NCBI RefSeq assembly: GCF_002222055.1
Contig: NZ_MUGS01000002.1
Span: forward strand, 62,001-126,000
Direction of reading: 5' to 3'
DNA length: 64,000 nt
DNA from: Flavobacterium araucananum
GTDB taxonomy: Bacteria; Bacteroidota; Bacteroidia; Flavobacteriales; Flavobacteriaceae
Shown here piece by piece: positions 26,856-34,737 of the stretch. The position numbers and the translations under genes are program-made. How positions within the stretch are numbered: position 1 is the first letter of the stretch; each line of letters starts with the position of its first letter. Below the pieces are notes generated by a model. It was not told the origin of the DNA, made no database searches, and saw nothing but the letters and a program-made list of their open reading frames with translations.

Positions 26856-27851
26856 ATGAACAAACTTTTTATATCTGGTCTGTTGATTTTTAGCGCTTTG
26901 AATGTCATCGGTCAAACCAAAAATCAAATTAAATTTACAGCTAAAATTACGAATAGAAACAGTGATACTTTGGTCATTAGAGGTAAGGATAATTTTAAAC
27001 AAGTTATCCCAATTAATAAAAAAGAGGTTTTTGCTGCGAATTTTGACGCTCCAAAAGGATTTTATGTGTTCTCTGACGGGACAGAATCTTCTAATTTATA
27101 TTTAAAACCAAATTCTGAGGTCAACTTAACGATGAATGCCAAAGAGTTTGATGAAACTATTGTTTATAAAGGTAAAGGTGTAGACGAAAGTAATTTTCTG
27201 GCACAACAAGCCTTAAAAGACGAAAAGTTTCAAGCGGAAGCTTTTGCCAAAGAACCTGCCGAGTTTGCTTCCTTATTAGAGGCTAAGAAAAAAGCAGATC
27301 TTGAAAATCTTGGAAAAGGTAATTTTGAGGCTGAATTTAAAACAGCGTTGCAACATAATTTTGAAAGTTTTAATCAATATGCAGCGCAGGAATATGACAG
27401 AGCATCGAAAGCAAATAAACTAAAAGGGAAACCCTCTCCTGGTTTTGATTATGAAAATCATAAAGGAGGCAAAACGAAGCTTTCTGATCTAAAAGGGAAG
27501 TACGTTTATATTGATCTTTGGGCAACATGGTGTGCACCTTGCAGAGCCGAAATCCCGTATTTGCAAAAGATAGAAGAAAAATATCACGGAAAAAATATTG
27601 AGTTCGTTAGTGTTTCAATTGATAAATTGAAGGACAATGAGAAATGGAAAAAATTTGTAACGGATAAAAACTTAGGCGGGATTCAATTGTTTGCCGATAA
27701 AGATTGGGAATCTGAGTTTGTAACGAGTTATGGTGTAACCGGAATTCCGAGGTTTATTATTGTTGATCCACAAGGCAATGTTTTAAGCTCTGATGCTGAC
27801 AGACCATCGTCTCCAGCGCTTCAAACACAGTTGGATGCACTATTGAAGTAA
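26856..27851 (+). CDS. TlpA-like periplasmic thioredoxin with N-terminal DUF4369-like domain
   Basis: The 331-residue product has a signal peptide (MNKLFISGLLIFSALNVIGQ). The first ~110 residues form a beta-rich domain of the DUF4369 type seen in Bacteroidota thioredoxins. After a helical linker (about 115-185) comes a thioredoxin domain with LWATWCAPCRAEIPYL (redox pair CAPC) and the cis-Pro loop GVTGIPRFIIVD. It probably reduces or isomerises disulfides, or supports cytochrome c maturation, in the periplasm. It is a single gene, divergent from aspS, with a terminator at 27910-27937. Confidence 0.9.
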   Translation: MNKLFISGLLIFSALNVIGQTKNQIKFTAKITNRNSDTLVIRGKDNFKQVIPINKKEVFAANFDAPKGFYVFSDGTESSNLYLKPNSEVNLTMNAKEFDETIVYKGKGVDESNFLAQQALKDEKFQAEAFAKEPAEFASLLEAKKKADLENLGKGNFEAEFKTALQHNFESFNQYAAQEYDRASKANKLKGKPSPGFDYENHKGGKTKLSDLKGKYVYIDLWATWCAPCRAEIPYLQKIEEKYHGKNIEFVSVSIDKLKDNEKWKKFVTDKNLGGIQLFADKDWESEFVTSYGVTGIPRFIIVDPQGNVLSSDADRPSSPALQTQLDALLK

Positions 27852-27909
27852 TTTATGTATCAAATTTATAACGTTATAGTAAATTTGTGTTTTTTATAAA
27901 AATCCAGTA

Positions 27910-27937
27910 AAACCAGTGCTTAAGCGCTGGTTTTTTT
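27910..27937 (+). terminator. Terminator of the TlpA-like gene
   Basis: Arms ACCAG-GCTT / AAGC-CTGGT followed by T7, about 60 bp after the stop. Confidence 0.88.
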
Positions 27938-28021
27938 GTTTTGGGTAAATTTCCAATGTTAAGCTTTTATCCAATGTTACCAAATTGCTAACTAAAAGTT
28001 TTTTTAATGTAAACAATTAAT

Positions 28022-28029
28022 TATATTTG
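28022..28029 (+). promoter_or_regulatory. -7 box of the MORN-like gene
   Basis: TATATTTG, 32 bp before the ATG at 28062. It also argues against the TTG start at 28038. Confidence 0.45.
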
Positions 28030-28061
28030 ATAAAGATTTGAAAACATTAATACCTAAAGAT

Positions 28062-28409
28062 ATGAAAAAGTGTGTAATTTTAGTTGCAATATTGTTCTCT
28101 GGAATTTTAGTTGCACAAGAGGTAAAACCTGAATTGGAAGCTGTTGGAAACAAAGTAAAAGCTACTTATTATTATGAAAATGGTAATGTACAACAACAAG
28201 GCTTTTTTAAAGATGGTAAACTGGATGGCGTTTGGGTATCGTATGATCAAAAAGGTAATAAACTTGCCGTGGGAGAATACACAGACGGATTGAAAACTGG
28301 GAAATGGGTTTTCTTCAATGAAAAAAATCTTTGCGAAGTTGCTTATGAAAACAGCAAAATTAGCTCAGTAAAAAATTTACAAAAAAATGCTTTGGCAAAC
28401 AGAAATTAA
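28062..28409 (+). CDS. Secreted MORN-repeat-like (YwqK-type) protein
   Basis: From the ATG at 28062 the product has 115 residues: a signal peptide (MKKCVILVAILFSGILVAQ) and then about three MORN-like units, YYYENGNVQQQGFFKDGKLDG, WVSYDQKGNKLAVGEYTDG and LKTGKWVFFNEKN. Such proteins are often labelled YwqK-type antitoxin, but no toxin partner is present, and many Bacteroidota have periplasmic or outer-membrane MORN proteins of unknown role. Function is not assigned. Confidence 0.75.
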   Translation: MKKCVILVAILFSGILVAQEVKPELEAVGNKVKATYYYENGNVQQQGFFKDGKLDGVWVSYDQKGNKLAVGEYTDGLKTGKWVFFNEKNLCEVAYENSKISSVKNLQKNALANRN

Positions 28410-28429
28410 TACAATTTCGAATAATTTAT

Positions 28430-28457
28430 AAAACCGTCTTTTTAGGCGGTTTTTTTT
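28430..28457 (+). terminator. Terminator of the MORN-like gene
   Basis: AAAACCG-C / G-CGGTTTT arms around TTTTTAG, then T8; convergent with the T6SS-associated operon. Confidence 0.85.
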
Positions 28458-28478
28458 ATGCTGCACTATAGAGAGAAA

Positions 28479-29483
28479 TCAATAATAATTATGCAATACC
28501 CAAAGCATAAACAAAGAGAATAAAAAGAATCCTACAGCCGCAAAAAATAAAAATAGGGCAGTATTAAGATTTGGATCCTGAGCACTGCGTTTCTCTTGTT
28601 GTAAAATAGATTCTTGTTCCTTATTTTTATGCTTTTCTTTTTCAAAAGCGATCCATTCCGTATACGTATAATTTTTTCCTTTATGGGTATTATACACCTG
28701 ATTTTGAAATTTGTAAGAAGTGGAACAGATTTCGAATTTTATTTCTTCAAGCAATTTATTGCCTCCTTTTATTGTTGAAGTAAATTTACCCTCCAATACT
28801 GTTTTGGTCAACTTTTCTAATTTGATGTTTATGCACGAAGAAATTTGAAAATCTTGCGATATATGATACTCCTTCGCATGATTTATGAAGCTTTGGCTTT
28901 TTAACAAAACATCCAAATTTTCTTCATGTAAATCAATCCATCCTTCAAGTTCGACATATTTCTCGTCTATTGATTTACATTCAAAAGTAGTTTTCAGAGG
29001 TAAATTAAGGGGCATGGAAATAAAATCCAATCCCTTATATGTTTTACCTTTTTGAAAACCGCTGTCATGGTTAATAAAAAAAAGAATGCAGACACCATTA
29101 GAAAGCATATCGCTTTCCAGACCAAGAGGGGTATTAAAATATAATTTTTCGACCGTTAAAAAAACACTTTTATTAGCAGCTGTTCTGTGTTTGTTCTTAT
29201 ACTTGTCGAAAATGGGCTTAAAATTTTCTTTAGTTTTTATTCCGGCAATGTTTAGTTCTCGATTATACTGCCATTCAATCGGACTAAAAACAAGAGGATC
29301 TTTTACTCCCTGTTGCTGATAATCTAAATTAATAAATTTGTAGTTTTTATTTAAATCATCTATTTTTTTAATCAATAAACTAAACTTACCATTCGAGATT
29401 ACATTCAGCAATGTTTTGTCTTTATAAGAGCTATCTTTTTCGAAAGAGAAACTGTATTTTACTGAATCTTGTTTTTCTAGCAT
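28479..29483 (-). CDS. Unknown protein with C-terminal membrane anchor, last gene of the T6SS array
   Basis: I do not recognise this 334-residue protein. It has no signal peptide. Residues 1-275 look like a soluble beta-rich domain with many charged residues; a helical stretch (about 265-300, KEKHKNKEQESILQQEKR) leads to one strong hydrophobic segment (about 306-330, LFLFFAAVGFFLFSLFMLWVL) and a tiny C-terminal tail, so it is probably tail-anchored with the large domain in the cytoplasm. Its ATG is 2 bp after the stop of a truncated TPR reading frame, in line with the effector/TPR array upstream. Immunity protein, effector or adaptor are all possible; none is shown. Confidence 0.7.
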   Translation of the reverse strand: MLEKQDSVKYSFSFEKDSSYKDKTLLNVISNGKFSLLIKKIDDLNKNYKFINLDYQQQGVKDPLVFSPIEWQYNRELNIAGIKTKENFKPIFDKYKNKHRTAANKSVFLTVEKLYFNTPLGLESDMLSNGVCILFFINHDSGFQKGKTYKGLDFISMPLNLPLKTTFECKSIDEKYVELEGWIDLHEENLDVLLKSQSFINHAKEYHISQDFQISSCINIKLEKLTKTVLEGKFTSTIKGGNKLLEEIKFEICSTSYKFQNQVYNTHKGKNYTYTEWIAFEKEKHKNKEQESILQQEKRSAQDPNLNTALFLFFAAVGFFLFSLFMLWVLHNYY

Positions 29484-29485
29484 AA

Positions 29486-29611
29486 TTATTTTTTTTCGTC
29501 AGGAAATGCATTGCTTAATGCGTGCAGGTTAACCAGCGCTTTATCGGTTTCGCCAAACATGCGCTGGTTGCTTATTTTTTGCAGTAATTTGTCTATTTCT
29601 TGCTGTGTCAT
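29486..29611 (-). pseudogene. Truncated TPR copy (41 residues)
   Basis: The frame encodes the first ~40 residues of the TPR family (MTQQEIDKLLQKISNQRMFG to NAFPDEKK) and then stops at 29488-29486, where full copies continue YLALLAST. The stop lies 2 bp before the next ATG. It is a broken duplicate that may now act only as a translated leader. It shares the upstream junction sequence with the full copies. Confidence 0.8.
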
Positions 29612-29641
29612 AATCTTAATGGTTTTAGTATTCTTTAACCT

Positions 29642-30442
29642 CTAGATCAAATGACCATTTTTGTCAACATTATAGTTATCAATATTTATTCTCTCTATAT
29701 ATCCTTGCTGTACATCTTTTTGCATACTACTTATTTTACTTATTGGTACTTTATAATGGTTGAGCCAGCGGTCTTCGTATTCTGCCATCTTTTCTTTATT
29801 ATCTAAGAGGTAATACAATTTGTAGAGTTTTTCATCGTCCTGATGAAAAAAATAGGGATCTTTAGTATACGTTTTTCTGAAAGTAATGCTTTCATTGATA
29901 TATTTTAAAGCTTCTTCATATTCTTCCAGACGCAATAAAGCTGAAATTAACCTGAAATGAACCAAATAAAGCCACTTATGATTTAAATCTCTTTTCTCTT
30001 TAATGGTGTAATTATCTCTTTGTTTGTCAAAATTCTGAAGCATAAATTTTGCTTCTTGTACTAGTTCGTCATATCTTGATTGTGTATAATAAAGCAGCAC
30101 CATCCGTAAATGCCCGTTCCTGAAATAGATATTCTCAGCGAGTGTTTTTTGGTAATATTCTTCTGCCTGATCAAACTGGTTATTTTTTTCGGCAAGCATG
30201 CCTAGTATTTCATTGGCTTCAGGATAGTTGGGGTCTATGGCGAGGGCTTTGTGGCAGTATTCTGTTGCGGTATCGTCTGCTTCGGCTTCCATATAGGTAC
30301 TCGCCAGCAATGCCAGGTATTTTTTTTCGTCAGGAAATGCATTGCTTACTACGTGCAGGTTAGCCAGTGCCTTATCGGTTTCGCCAAACATGCGCTGGTT
30401 GCTTATTTTTTGCAGTAATTTTTCTATTTCTTGTGGTGTCAT
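29642..30442 (-). CDS. TPR protein 1, putative immunity protein
   Basis: The 266-residue cytoplasmic protein (no signal peptide) is built of tetratricopeptide-like helix pairs: KALANLHVVSNAFPDEKKYL, ATEYCHKALAIDPNYPEANEILG, QAEEYYQKTLAENIYFRNGH, and later EEYEEALKYINESITF. It follows the second effector (30466-31179) by 23 bp, the same spacing and junction sequence as TPR 4 behind the first effector. Its first ~135 residues are nearly the same as in the other copies, while residues about 136-150 and 175-205 differ. The immunity role is inferred from position and pattern; the alternative is an effector chaperone. Confidence 0.72.
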   Translation of the reverse strand: MTPQEIEKLLQKISNQRMFGETDKALANLHVVSNAFPDEKKYLALLASTYMEAEADDTATEYCHKALAIDPNYPEANEILGMLAEKNNQFDQAEEYYQKTLAENIYFRNGHLRMVLLYYTQSRYDELVQEAKFMLQNFDKQRDNYTIKEKRDLNHKWLYLVHFRLISALLRLEEYEEALKYINESITFRKTYTKDPYFFHQDDEKLYKLYYLLDNKEKMAEYEDRWLNHYKVPISKISSMQKDVQQGYIERINIDNYNVDKNGHLI

Positions 30443-30465
30443 AGTTTTAATGATTTTAGTTTTTC

Positions 30466-31179
30466 TTAACCCCTAAAAGTATTGCCTGGTGGTAATTTTC
30501 CGTGAGCGCTTACGTAGGCATCTATTAGCTCGACCTCACGCAAATTGGCAGTGGCATAACTTGCATTTTGCAGATACCATTGTTTAGGAAGAAGGTTTAA
30601 ATTTGAGAGATTTTCTAAAATATAACTTTCCTTTTCATTTGGGTAAAGTTCAGATATAATTAAATATCTGGCATAAACAGATTTAAACGACGTTAAACCG
30701 TATTTCCAGATCGCTCCTATGTTTAGCAAAGTTTCTGTATGTCCTGCTCCCCATATATAATCTCTAAAAAGTCCCGGAAAGCCTACATGCAAGTCGTATA
30801 CATTATAATCGTCTTTGTCCCTTTTTCTTGTTCTGGGTTTTGTAGTGGTTATGGGTGGTGCAATAGTAATGGGTTTGGTTTCCTCCAGCGGTATGGTACC
30901 AGGAGGCGCTACTAGGGGCAGCGGCAAAACATCGTCTACTGCTGCGGGTGGTGTAATACTAGTGGGTATGGTAACTACATAATCCCACATAATTTTTGCC
31001 GCATCGACAATGGCACTGCCAATAGAATAAAAAAATCCTGCTATCTCATCTCTCCATGACCAGATTATCATAATGGCTAATGCTGCTAACGCAACCCATC
31101 CCACAATATTCCAAAAATTTGTTGATCCCACGCCTGCTAAAAATCCGCCTGCACTTGTCGCTAAAACTGCTGCTCCCAT
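30466..31179 (-). CDS. Putative T6SS effector 2
   Basis: The 237-residue protein has a glycine/alanine-rich start and a hydrophobic segment (about 24-42, IVGWVALAALAIMIIW), a second amphipathic helix (IAGFFYSIGSAIVDAAKI), a Pro/Thr-rich linker (about 70-118, ITPPAAVDD to TTTKPRTRKRDKDD) and a C-terminal domain (about 120-237) ending PPGNTFRG. From residue about 47 on it is almost the same as effector 1 (33994-34725), but the first ~46 residues differ. The layout spike-linker-toxin behind a PAAR-like remnant suggests a T6SS cargo. I do not recognise the C-terminal domain; no catalytic motif is clear. Confidence 0.6.
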   Translation of the reverse strand: MGAAVLATSAGGFLAGVGSTNFWNIVGWVALAALAIMIIWSWRDEIAGFFYSIGSAIVDAAKIMWDYVVTIPTSITPPAAVDDVLPLPLVAPPGTIPLEETKPITIAPPITTTKPRTRKRDKDDYNVYDLHVGFPGLFRDYIWGAGHTETLLNIGAIWKYGLTSFKSVYARYLIISELYPNEKESYILENLSNLNLLPKQWYLQNASYATANLREVELIDAYVSAHGKLPPGNTFRG

Positions 31180-31191
31180 ATTATTTTATAT

Positions 31192-31274
31192 TTAAATTTG
31201 ACCTGAATTGTTACAACTTATTACACCGCCTAAAGGACAAATACATTTAGAATTGTCAGACAGCGGTTTATGTT
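31192..31274 (-). pseudogene. Remnant of the DUF4280 gene 3' end
   Basis: This stretch matches the last ~80 bases of the DUF4280 gene (34738-34820), including its stop codon and the spacing to the effector ATG. It is joined at its 5' end to a TPR fragment at a shared TGTT (31271-31274). It marks a deletion inside a duplicated unit. Confidence 0.85.
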
Positions 31275-31463
31275 GCAATATTCTGCTGCTGCATCGTCTG
31301 CTTCGGCTTCCATATAGGTACTCGCCAGCAGTGCGAGGTATATTTTTTCGTCAGGAAATGCATTGCTTACTACATGCAGGTTAGCCAGTGCCTTATCTGT
31401 TTCGCCATACATGCGCTGGTTGCTTATTTTTTGCAGTAATTTTTCTATTTCTTGTGGTGTCAT
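31230..31463 (-). pseudogene. Truncated TPR copy fused out of frame to the DUF4280 remnant
   Basis: The first ~64 residues equal the other TPR copies (MTPQEIEKLLQKISNQRMYG to DDAAAEYCN); after the junction at 31271-31274 the frame runs through the DUF4280 tail in the wrong phase and ends at TAG (31232-31230). The product would be 77 residues with a foreign tail NRCLTILNVFVL. A non-functional recombination product is most likely. Confidence 0.85.
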
Positions 31464-31494
31464 GTAGGTGTAGGGAACTAATTAAGGTTAATCT

Positions 31495-32295
31495 TTAAAA
31501 TGAATGACCGTTTTTGTCAATATTATAGTTATCCATATTTATGCTCTCAATATAACCCTGTTGTACATCTTTTTGCATGCCTTCAATATCACTTAGTGGT
31601 ACTTTATAATGATTGAGCCAGCGGTCTTCGTATTCTGCTATTTTCTCTTTATTGTCTAAGAGGTAATACAATTTGTATAGTTTTTCATCATCCTGATGAA
31701 AATGATATGGATCTTCGATACATGATTTTGCAGTGTTCAGTCTTTCTAAGATATATTTTATAGCCTTTTCATATTCTTCAAGACGAATTAAAGCAGAAAT
31801 CAATCTGGCACTAATCAAATAAAGCCAATCATAATTTAAATTTCTTTTCTCATTCGATGTATAATTATCACGCTGCTTATCAAAATTCTGAAACATAAAT
31901 TCTGCTTCTTTTACTAGTTCGTCATATCTTGATTGTGTATAATAAAGCAGCACCAGCCGTAAATGTCCGTTTCTGAAATAGATATTCTCAGCCAGCGTTT
32001 TCTGGTAATATTCTTCTGCCTGCTCAAACCGGTTGTTTTTTTCGGCAAGCATGCCTAGTATTTCATTGGCTTCGGGATAGTTGGGGTCTATGGCGAGGGC
32101 TTTGTTGCAATATTCTGCTGCTGCATCGTCTACTTCGGCTTCCATATAGGTACTCGCCAGCAGTGCGAGGTATATTTTTTCGTCAGGAAATGCATTGCTT
32201 ACTACATGCAGGTTAGCCAGCGCCTTACAGGTTTCGCCATACATGCGCTGGTTGCTTATTTTTTGCAGTAATTTTTCTATTTCTTGCTGTGTCAT
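31495..32295 (-). CDS. TPR protein 2, putative immunity protein
   Basis: A 266-residue TPR protein of the same family as the copies at 29642, 32338 and 33170. Helix pairs are seen through residues ~10-125 and ~150-230; the tail YNIDKNGHSF is nearly that of copies 1 and 4. It differs from its sisters mainly at residues ~136-155 (DNYTSNEKRNLNYDWLYLISA) and ~180-195 (LERLNTAKSCIEDPYHFH). It has a Cys in GETCKALAN where sisters have Asp. It stands 43 bp after TPR 3, on the same strand. Extra copies behind one effector suggest orphan immunity or gene-family expansion; function is inferred only. Confidence 0.7.
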   Translation of the reverse strand: MTQQEIEKLLQKISNQRMYGETCKALANLHVVSNAFPDEKIYLALLASTYMEAEVDDAAAEYCNKALAIDPNYPEANEILGMLAEKNNRFEQAEEYYQKTLAENIYFRNGHLRLVLLYYTQSRYDELVKEAEFMFQNFDKQRDNYTSNEKRNLNYDWLYLISARLISALIRLEEYEKAIKYILERLNTAKSCIEDPYHFHQDDEKLYKLYYLLDNKEKIAEYEDRWLNHYKVPLSDIEGMQKDVQQGYIESINMDNYNIDKNGHSF

Positions 32296-32337
32296 TTTTT
32301 AATATTCTAACTTTTTAAAAAGTATTTCCTGCTACTC

Positions 32338-33138
32338 TTAAATTAAACGATCATATTTGTCAACCGCATAGTTATCGATATTTTCATATTCTATATACCC
32401 TTGCTTTACGTCTTCTTGCATACTGTTGATTTGACTAACAGACACTTTATAATGATTGAGCCAACGGTTTTCATATTCTGCCACTTTCTCTTTGTGATCC
32501 AATAGATAATATAATTTGTAAAGTAATCTTTCTTCTGAAGAAAAGAAATAAGGATCTTTAATATGAGTTTGATTAAAATTAATTTCTGCATGGATATATT
32601 TTATCGCCTCATTGTAGTCTTCGAGGCGAATTAAAGCTGAAATTAATCTGGAATGAATCAGATAAAGCCATGTATTACTTAATTTTATTTTTTCTTTTGT
32701 TGTGTAAGAATTTCGCTCTTTGTCAAAATTCTCCAGCATAAATTTTGCTTCTTGTACTAGTTCGTCATATCTTGATTGTGTATAATAAAGCAGCACCAGT
32801 CGCATATGTCCGTTTCTGAAATAAACATTCTCAGCCAGTGTTTTCTGGTAATATTCTTCTGCCTGCTCAAACTGGTTGTTTTTTTCGGCAAGCATGCCCA
32901 GTATTTCATTGGCTTCTGGGTAGTTGGGGTCTATGGCGAGGGCTTTGTTGCAGTATTCTGCTGCGGCATCGTCTGCTTCGGCTTCCATATACGTACTCGC
33001 CAGCAGTGCCAGATATTTTTTTTCGTCGGGAAATGCGTTGCTTACTACATGCAGGTTAGCCAGCGCCTTATCGGTTTCGCCAAACATGCGCTGGTTGCTT
33101 ATTTTTTGCAGTAATTTGTCTACTTCTTGTGGTGTCAT
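32338..33138 (-). CDS. TPR protein 3, putative immunity protein
   Basis: A 266-residue TPR protein, the most divergent copy in its C-terminal half: residues ~140-150 (YTTKEKIKLSNTWLYL), ~185-200 (AEINFNQTHIKDPYFFSSEERL) and the tail YAVDKYDRLI. The N-terminal ~130 residues remain almost identical to the sisters, starting MTPQEVDKLLQ. It begins 32 bp after TPR 4. If the C-terminal half sets partner choice, this copy may recognise a different effector; that is inference. Confidence 0.7.
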   Translation of the reverse strand: MTPQEVDKLLQKISNQRMFGETDKALANLHVVSNAFPDEKKYLALLASTYMEAEADDAAAEYCNKALAIDPNYPEANEILGMLAEKNNQFEQAEEYYQKTLAENVYFRNGHMRLVLLYYTQSRYDELVQEAKFMLENFDKERNSYTTKEKIKLSNTWLYLIHSRLISALIRLEDYNEAIKYIHAEINFNQTHIKDPYFFSSEERLLYKLYYLLDHKEKVAEYENRWLNHYKVSVSQINSMQEDVKQGYIEYENIDNYAVDKYDRLI

Positions 33139-33169
33139 GTAGGTGTAGGGAACTAATTAAGGTTAAGCT

Positions 33170-33970
33170 TTAAATGGAATGACCGTTTTTGTCAATATTA
33201 TAGTTATCCATATTTATGCTCTCAATATAACCCTGTTGTACATCTTTTTGCATACCGTTAATTTTACTTAGTGGCACTTTATAATGATTGAGCCAACGGT
33301 CTTCATATTCTGCAAGCTTTTCTTTAATATCTAAGAGGTAATACAATTTGTAAAGCAATTCATCTTCTGTATGAAAAAAATAGGGGTCCTTAGTATATAC
33401 TTGTTGAAATTTAACGATTTCATTAATATATTTTACAGCTTCTTGATATTCTTCGAGGCGTAATAATGCTGAAATTAATCGGGAATGAATCAGATAAAGC
33501 CACTTATGATTTAAATTTCTTTTCTCTTGTGTTGTATAATCATTTCTTTTTTTATCAAAATTCTCTAGCATAAATTCTGCTTCTTGTACTAGTTCATCAT
33601 ATCTTGATTGGGTATAATAAAGCAGCACCAGTCGCAAATGCCCGTTTCTGAAATAAACATTCTCAGCGAGTGTTTTCTGGTAATATTCTTCTGCCTGCTC
33701 AAAGAGATTGTTTTTTTCGGCAAGCATGCCCAATATTTCATTGGCTTCGGGGTAGTTGGGGTCTATGGCTAGGGCTTTGTTGCAATATTCTGTTGCTGCA
33801 TCGTCTGCTTCGGCTTCCATATAAGTACTCGCCAGCAGTGCGAGGTATATTTTTTTGTCAGGAAAAGCGTTATTTAATAGGTGTAAATTAGCCAGTGCCT
33901 TATCGGTTTCGCCAAACATACGCTGGTTGCTTATTTTTTGCAGTAATTTTTCTATTTCTTGTGGTGTCAT
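33170..33970 (-). CDS. TPR protein 4, putative cognate immunity protein of effector 1
   Basis: A 266-residue TPR protein directly behind effector 1, with a 23-bp junction equal to that between effector 2 and TPR 1. It carries small differences near residues 30-40 (HLLNNAFPDKKIYL) and a variable zone at ~185-205 (NEIVKFQQVYTKDPYFFHTEDELL). No signal peptide or membrane segment, so cytoplasmic. Position makes it the best candidate for immunity to effector 1, or a chaperone that loads it; not shown by sequence. Confidence 0.72.
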   Translation of the reverse strand: MTPQEIEKLLQKISNQRMFGETDKALANLHLLNNAFPDKKIYLALLASTYMEAEADDAATEYCNKALAIDPNYPEANEILGMLAEKNNLFEQAEEYYQKTLAENVYFRNGHLRLVLLYYTQSRYDELVQEAEFMLENFDKKRNDYTTQEKRNLNHKWLYLIHSRLISALLRLEEYQEAVKYINEIVKFQQVYTKDPYFFHTEDELLYKLYYLLDIKEKLAEYEDRWLNHYKVPLSKINGMQKDVQQGYIESINMDNYNIDKNGHSI

Positions 33971-33993
33971 AGTCTTAATGATTTTAGTTTTTC

Positions 33994-34725
33994 TTAACCC
34001 CTAAAAGTATTGCCTGGTGGTAATTTTCCGTGAGCGCTTACGTAGGTATCTATTAGCTCGACCTCGCGCACATTGGCAGTGGCATAACTTGCGTTTTGCA
34101 AATACCATTGCTTAGGAAGTAGTTGCAAAGCTGTTAATTTTAATAATATATAACTTTCCTTTTCATTTGGGTAAAGTTCAGATATAATTAAATAGCGTGC
34201 ATATACAGATTTAAACGAGGTTAAACCGTATTTCCAGATGGCTCCTATGTTTAACAAAGTTTCTGTATGTCCTGCTCCCCAGGTATAATCTCTAAAATAT
34301 CCGGGTCTACCAACATGCAAGTCGTATACATTATAATCGTCTTTGTCTCTTTTTCTTGTTCTGGGTTTTGTAGTGGTTATGGGTGGTGCAATAGTAATGG
34401 GTTTGGTTTCCTCCAGCGGTATGGTACCAGGAGGCGCTACTATGGGCAGCGGTAAAACATCGTCTACTGCTGCGGGTGGTGTAATACTAGTGGGTATGGT
34501 AACTACATAATCCCACATAATTTTTGCGGTATCTGCAATAGCACTGCCAATAGAATAAAAAAATCCTGCGATCTCTTTCCGGTATATATATGCTATTGTT
34601 ACGACGGCAACAACGGCTATTATTGCCAATGCAATCCATCCTCCAGGATTCCATAAATTTGCTACTGCCGCACTGACGGCTTCTAAAAAATAGGCGACTG
34701 TACTAGTCGCTGCAACTGCTCCCAT
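33994..34725 (-). CDS. Putative T6SS effector 1
   Basis: The 243-residue protein lies 12 bp behind the DUF4280 spike gene. Its N-terminus has a long hydrophobic stretch (about 22-46, LWNPGGWIALAIIAVVAVVTI) then the shared helix GFFYSIGSAIADTAKI, a Pro/Thr linker (about 75-123, with PPITTTKPRTRKRDKDD) and a C-terminal domain with GAGHTETLLNIGAIWKYGL, KSVYARYLIISELYPNEKES and a final LPPGNTFRG. VgrG-spike-effector-immunity is the known order for T6SS cargo. The toxin activity is not recognised. Hydrophobic N-termini of this type occur in effectors that need chaperones and cross membranes. Confidence 0.62.
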   Translation of the reverse strand: MGAVAATSTVAYFLEAVSAAVANLWNPGGWIALAIIAVVAVVTIAYIYRKEIAGFFYSIGSAIADTAKIMWDYVVTIPTSITPPAAVDDVLPLPIVAPPGTIPLEETKPITIAPPITTTKPRTRKRDKDDYNVYDLHVGRPGYFRDYTWGAGHTETLLNIGAIWKYGLTSFKSVYARYLIISELYPNEKESYILLKLTALQLLPKQWYLQNASYATANVREVELIDTYVSAHGKLPPGNTFRG

Positions 34726-34737
34726 ATTATTTTATAT

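Noticed and set aside
32776..33142. Several overlapping plus-strand frames across the TPR genes
   Set aside because: They recur at each TPR copy because the DNA is duplicated; they are antisense shadows of conserved TPR coding sequence.
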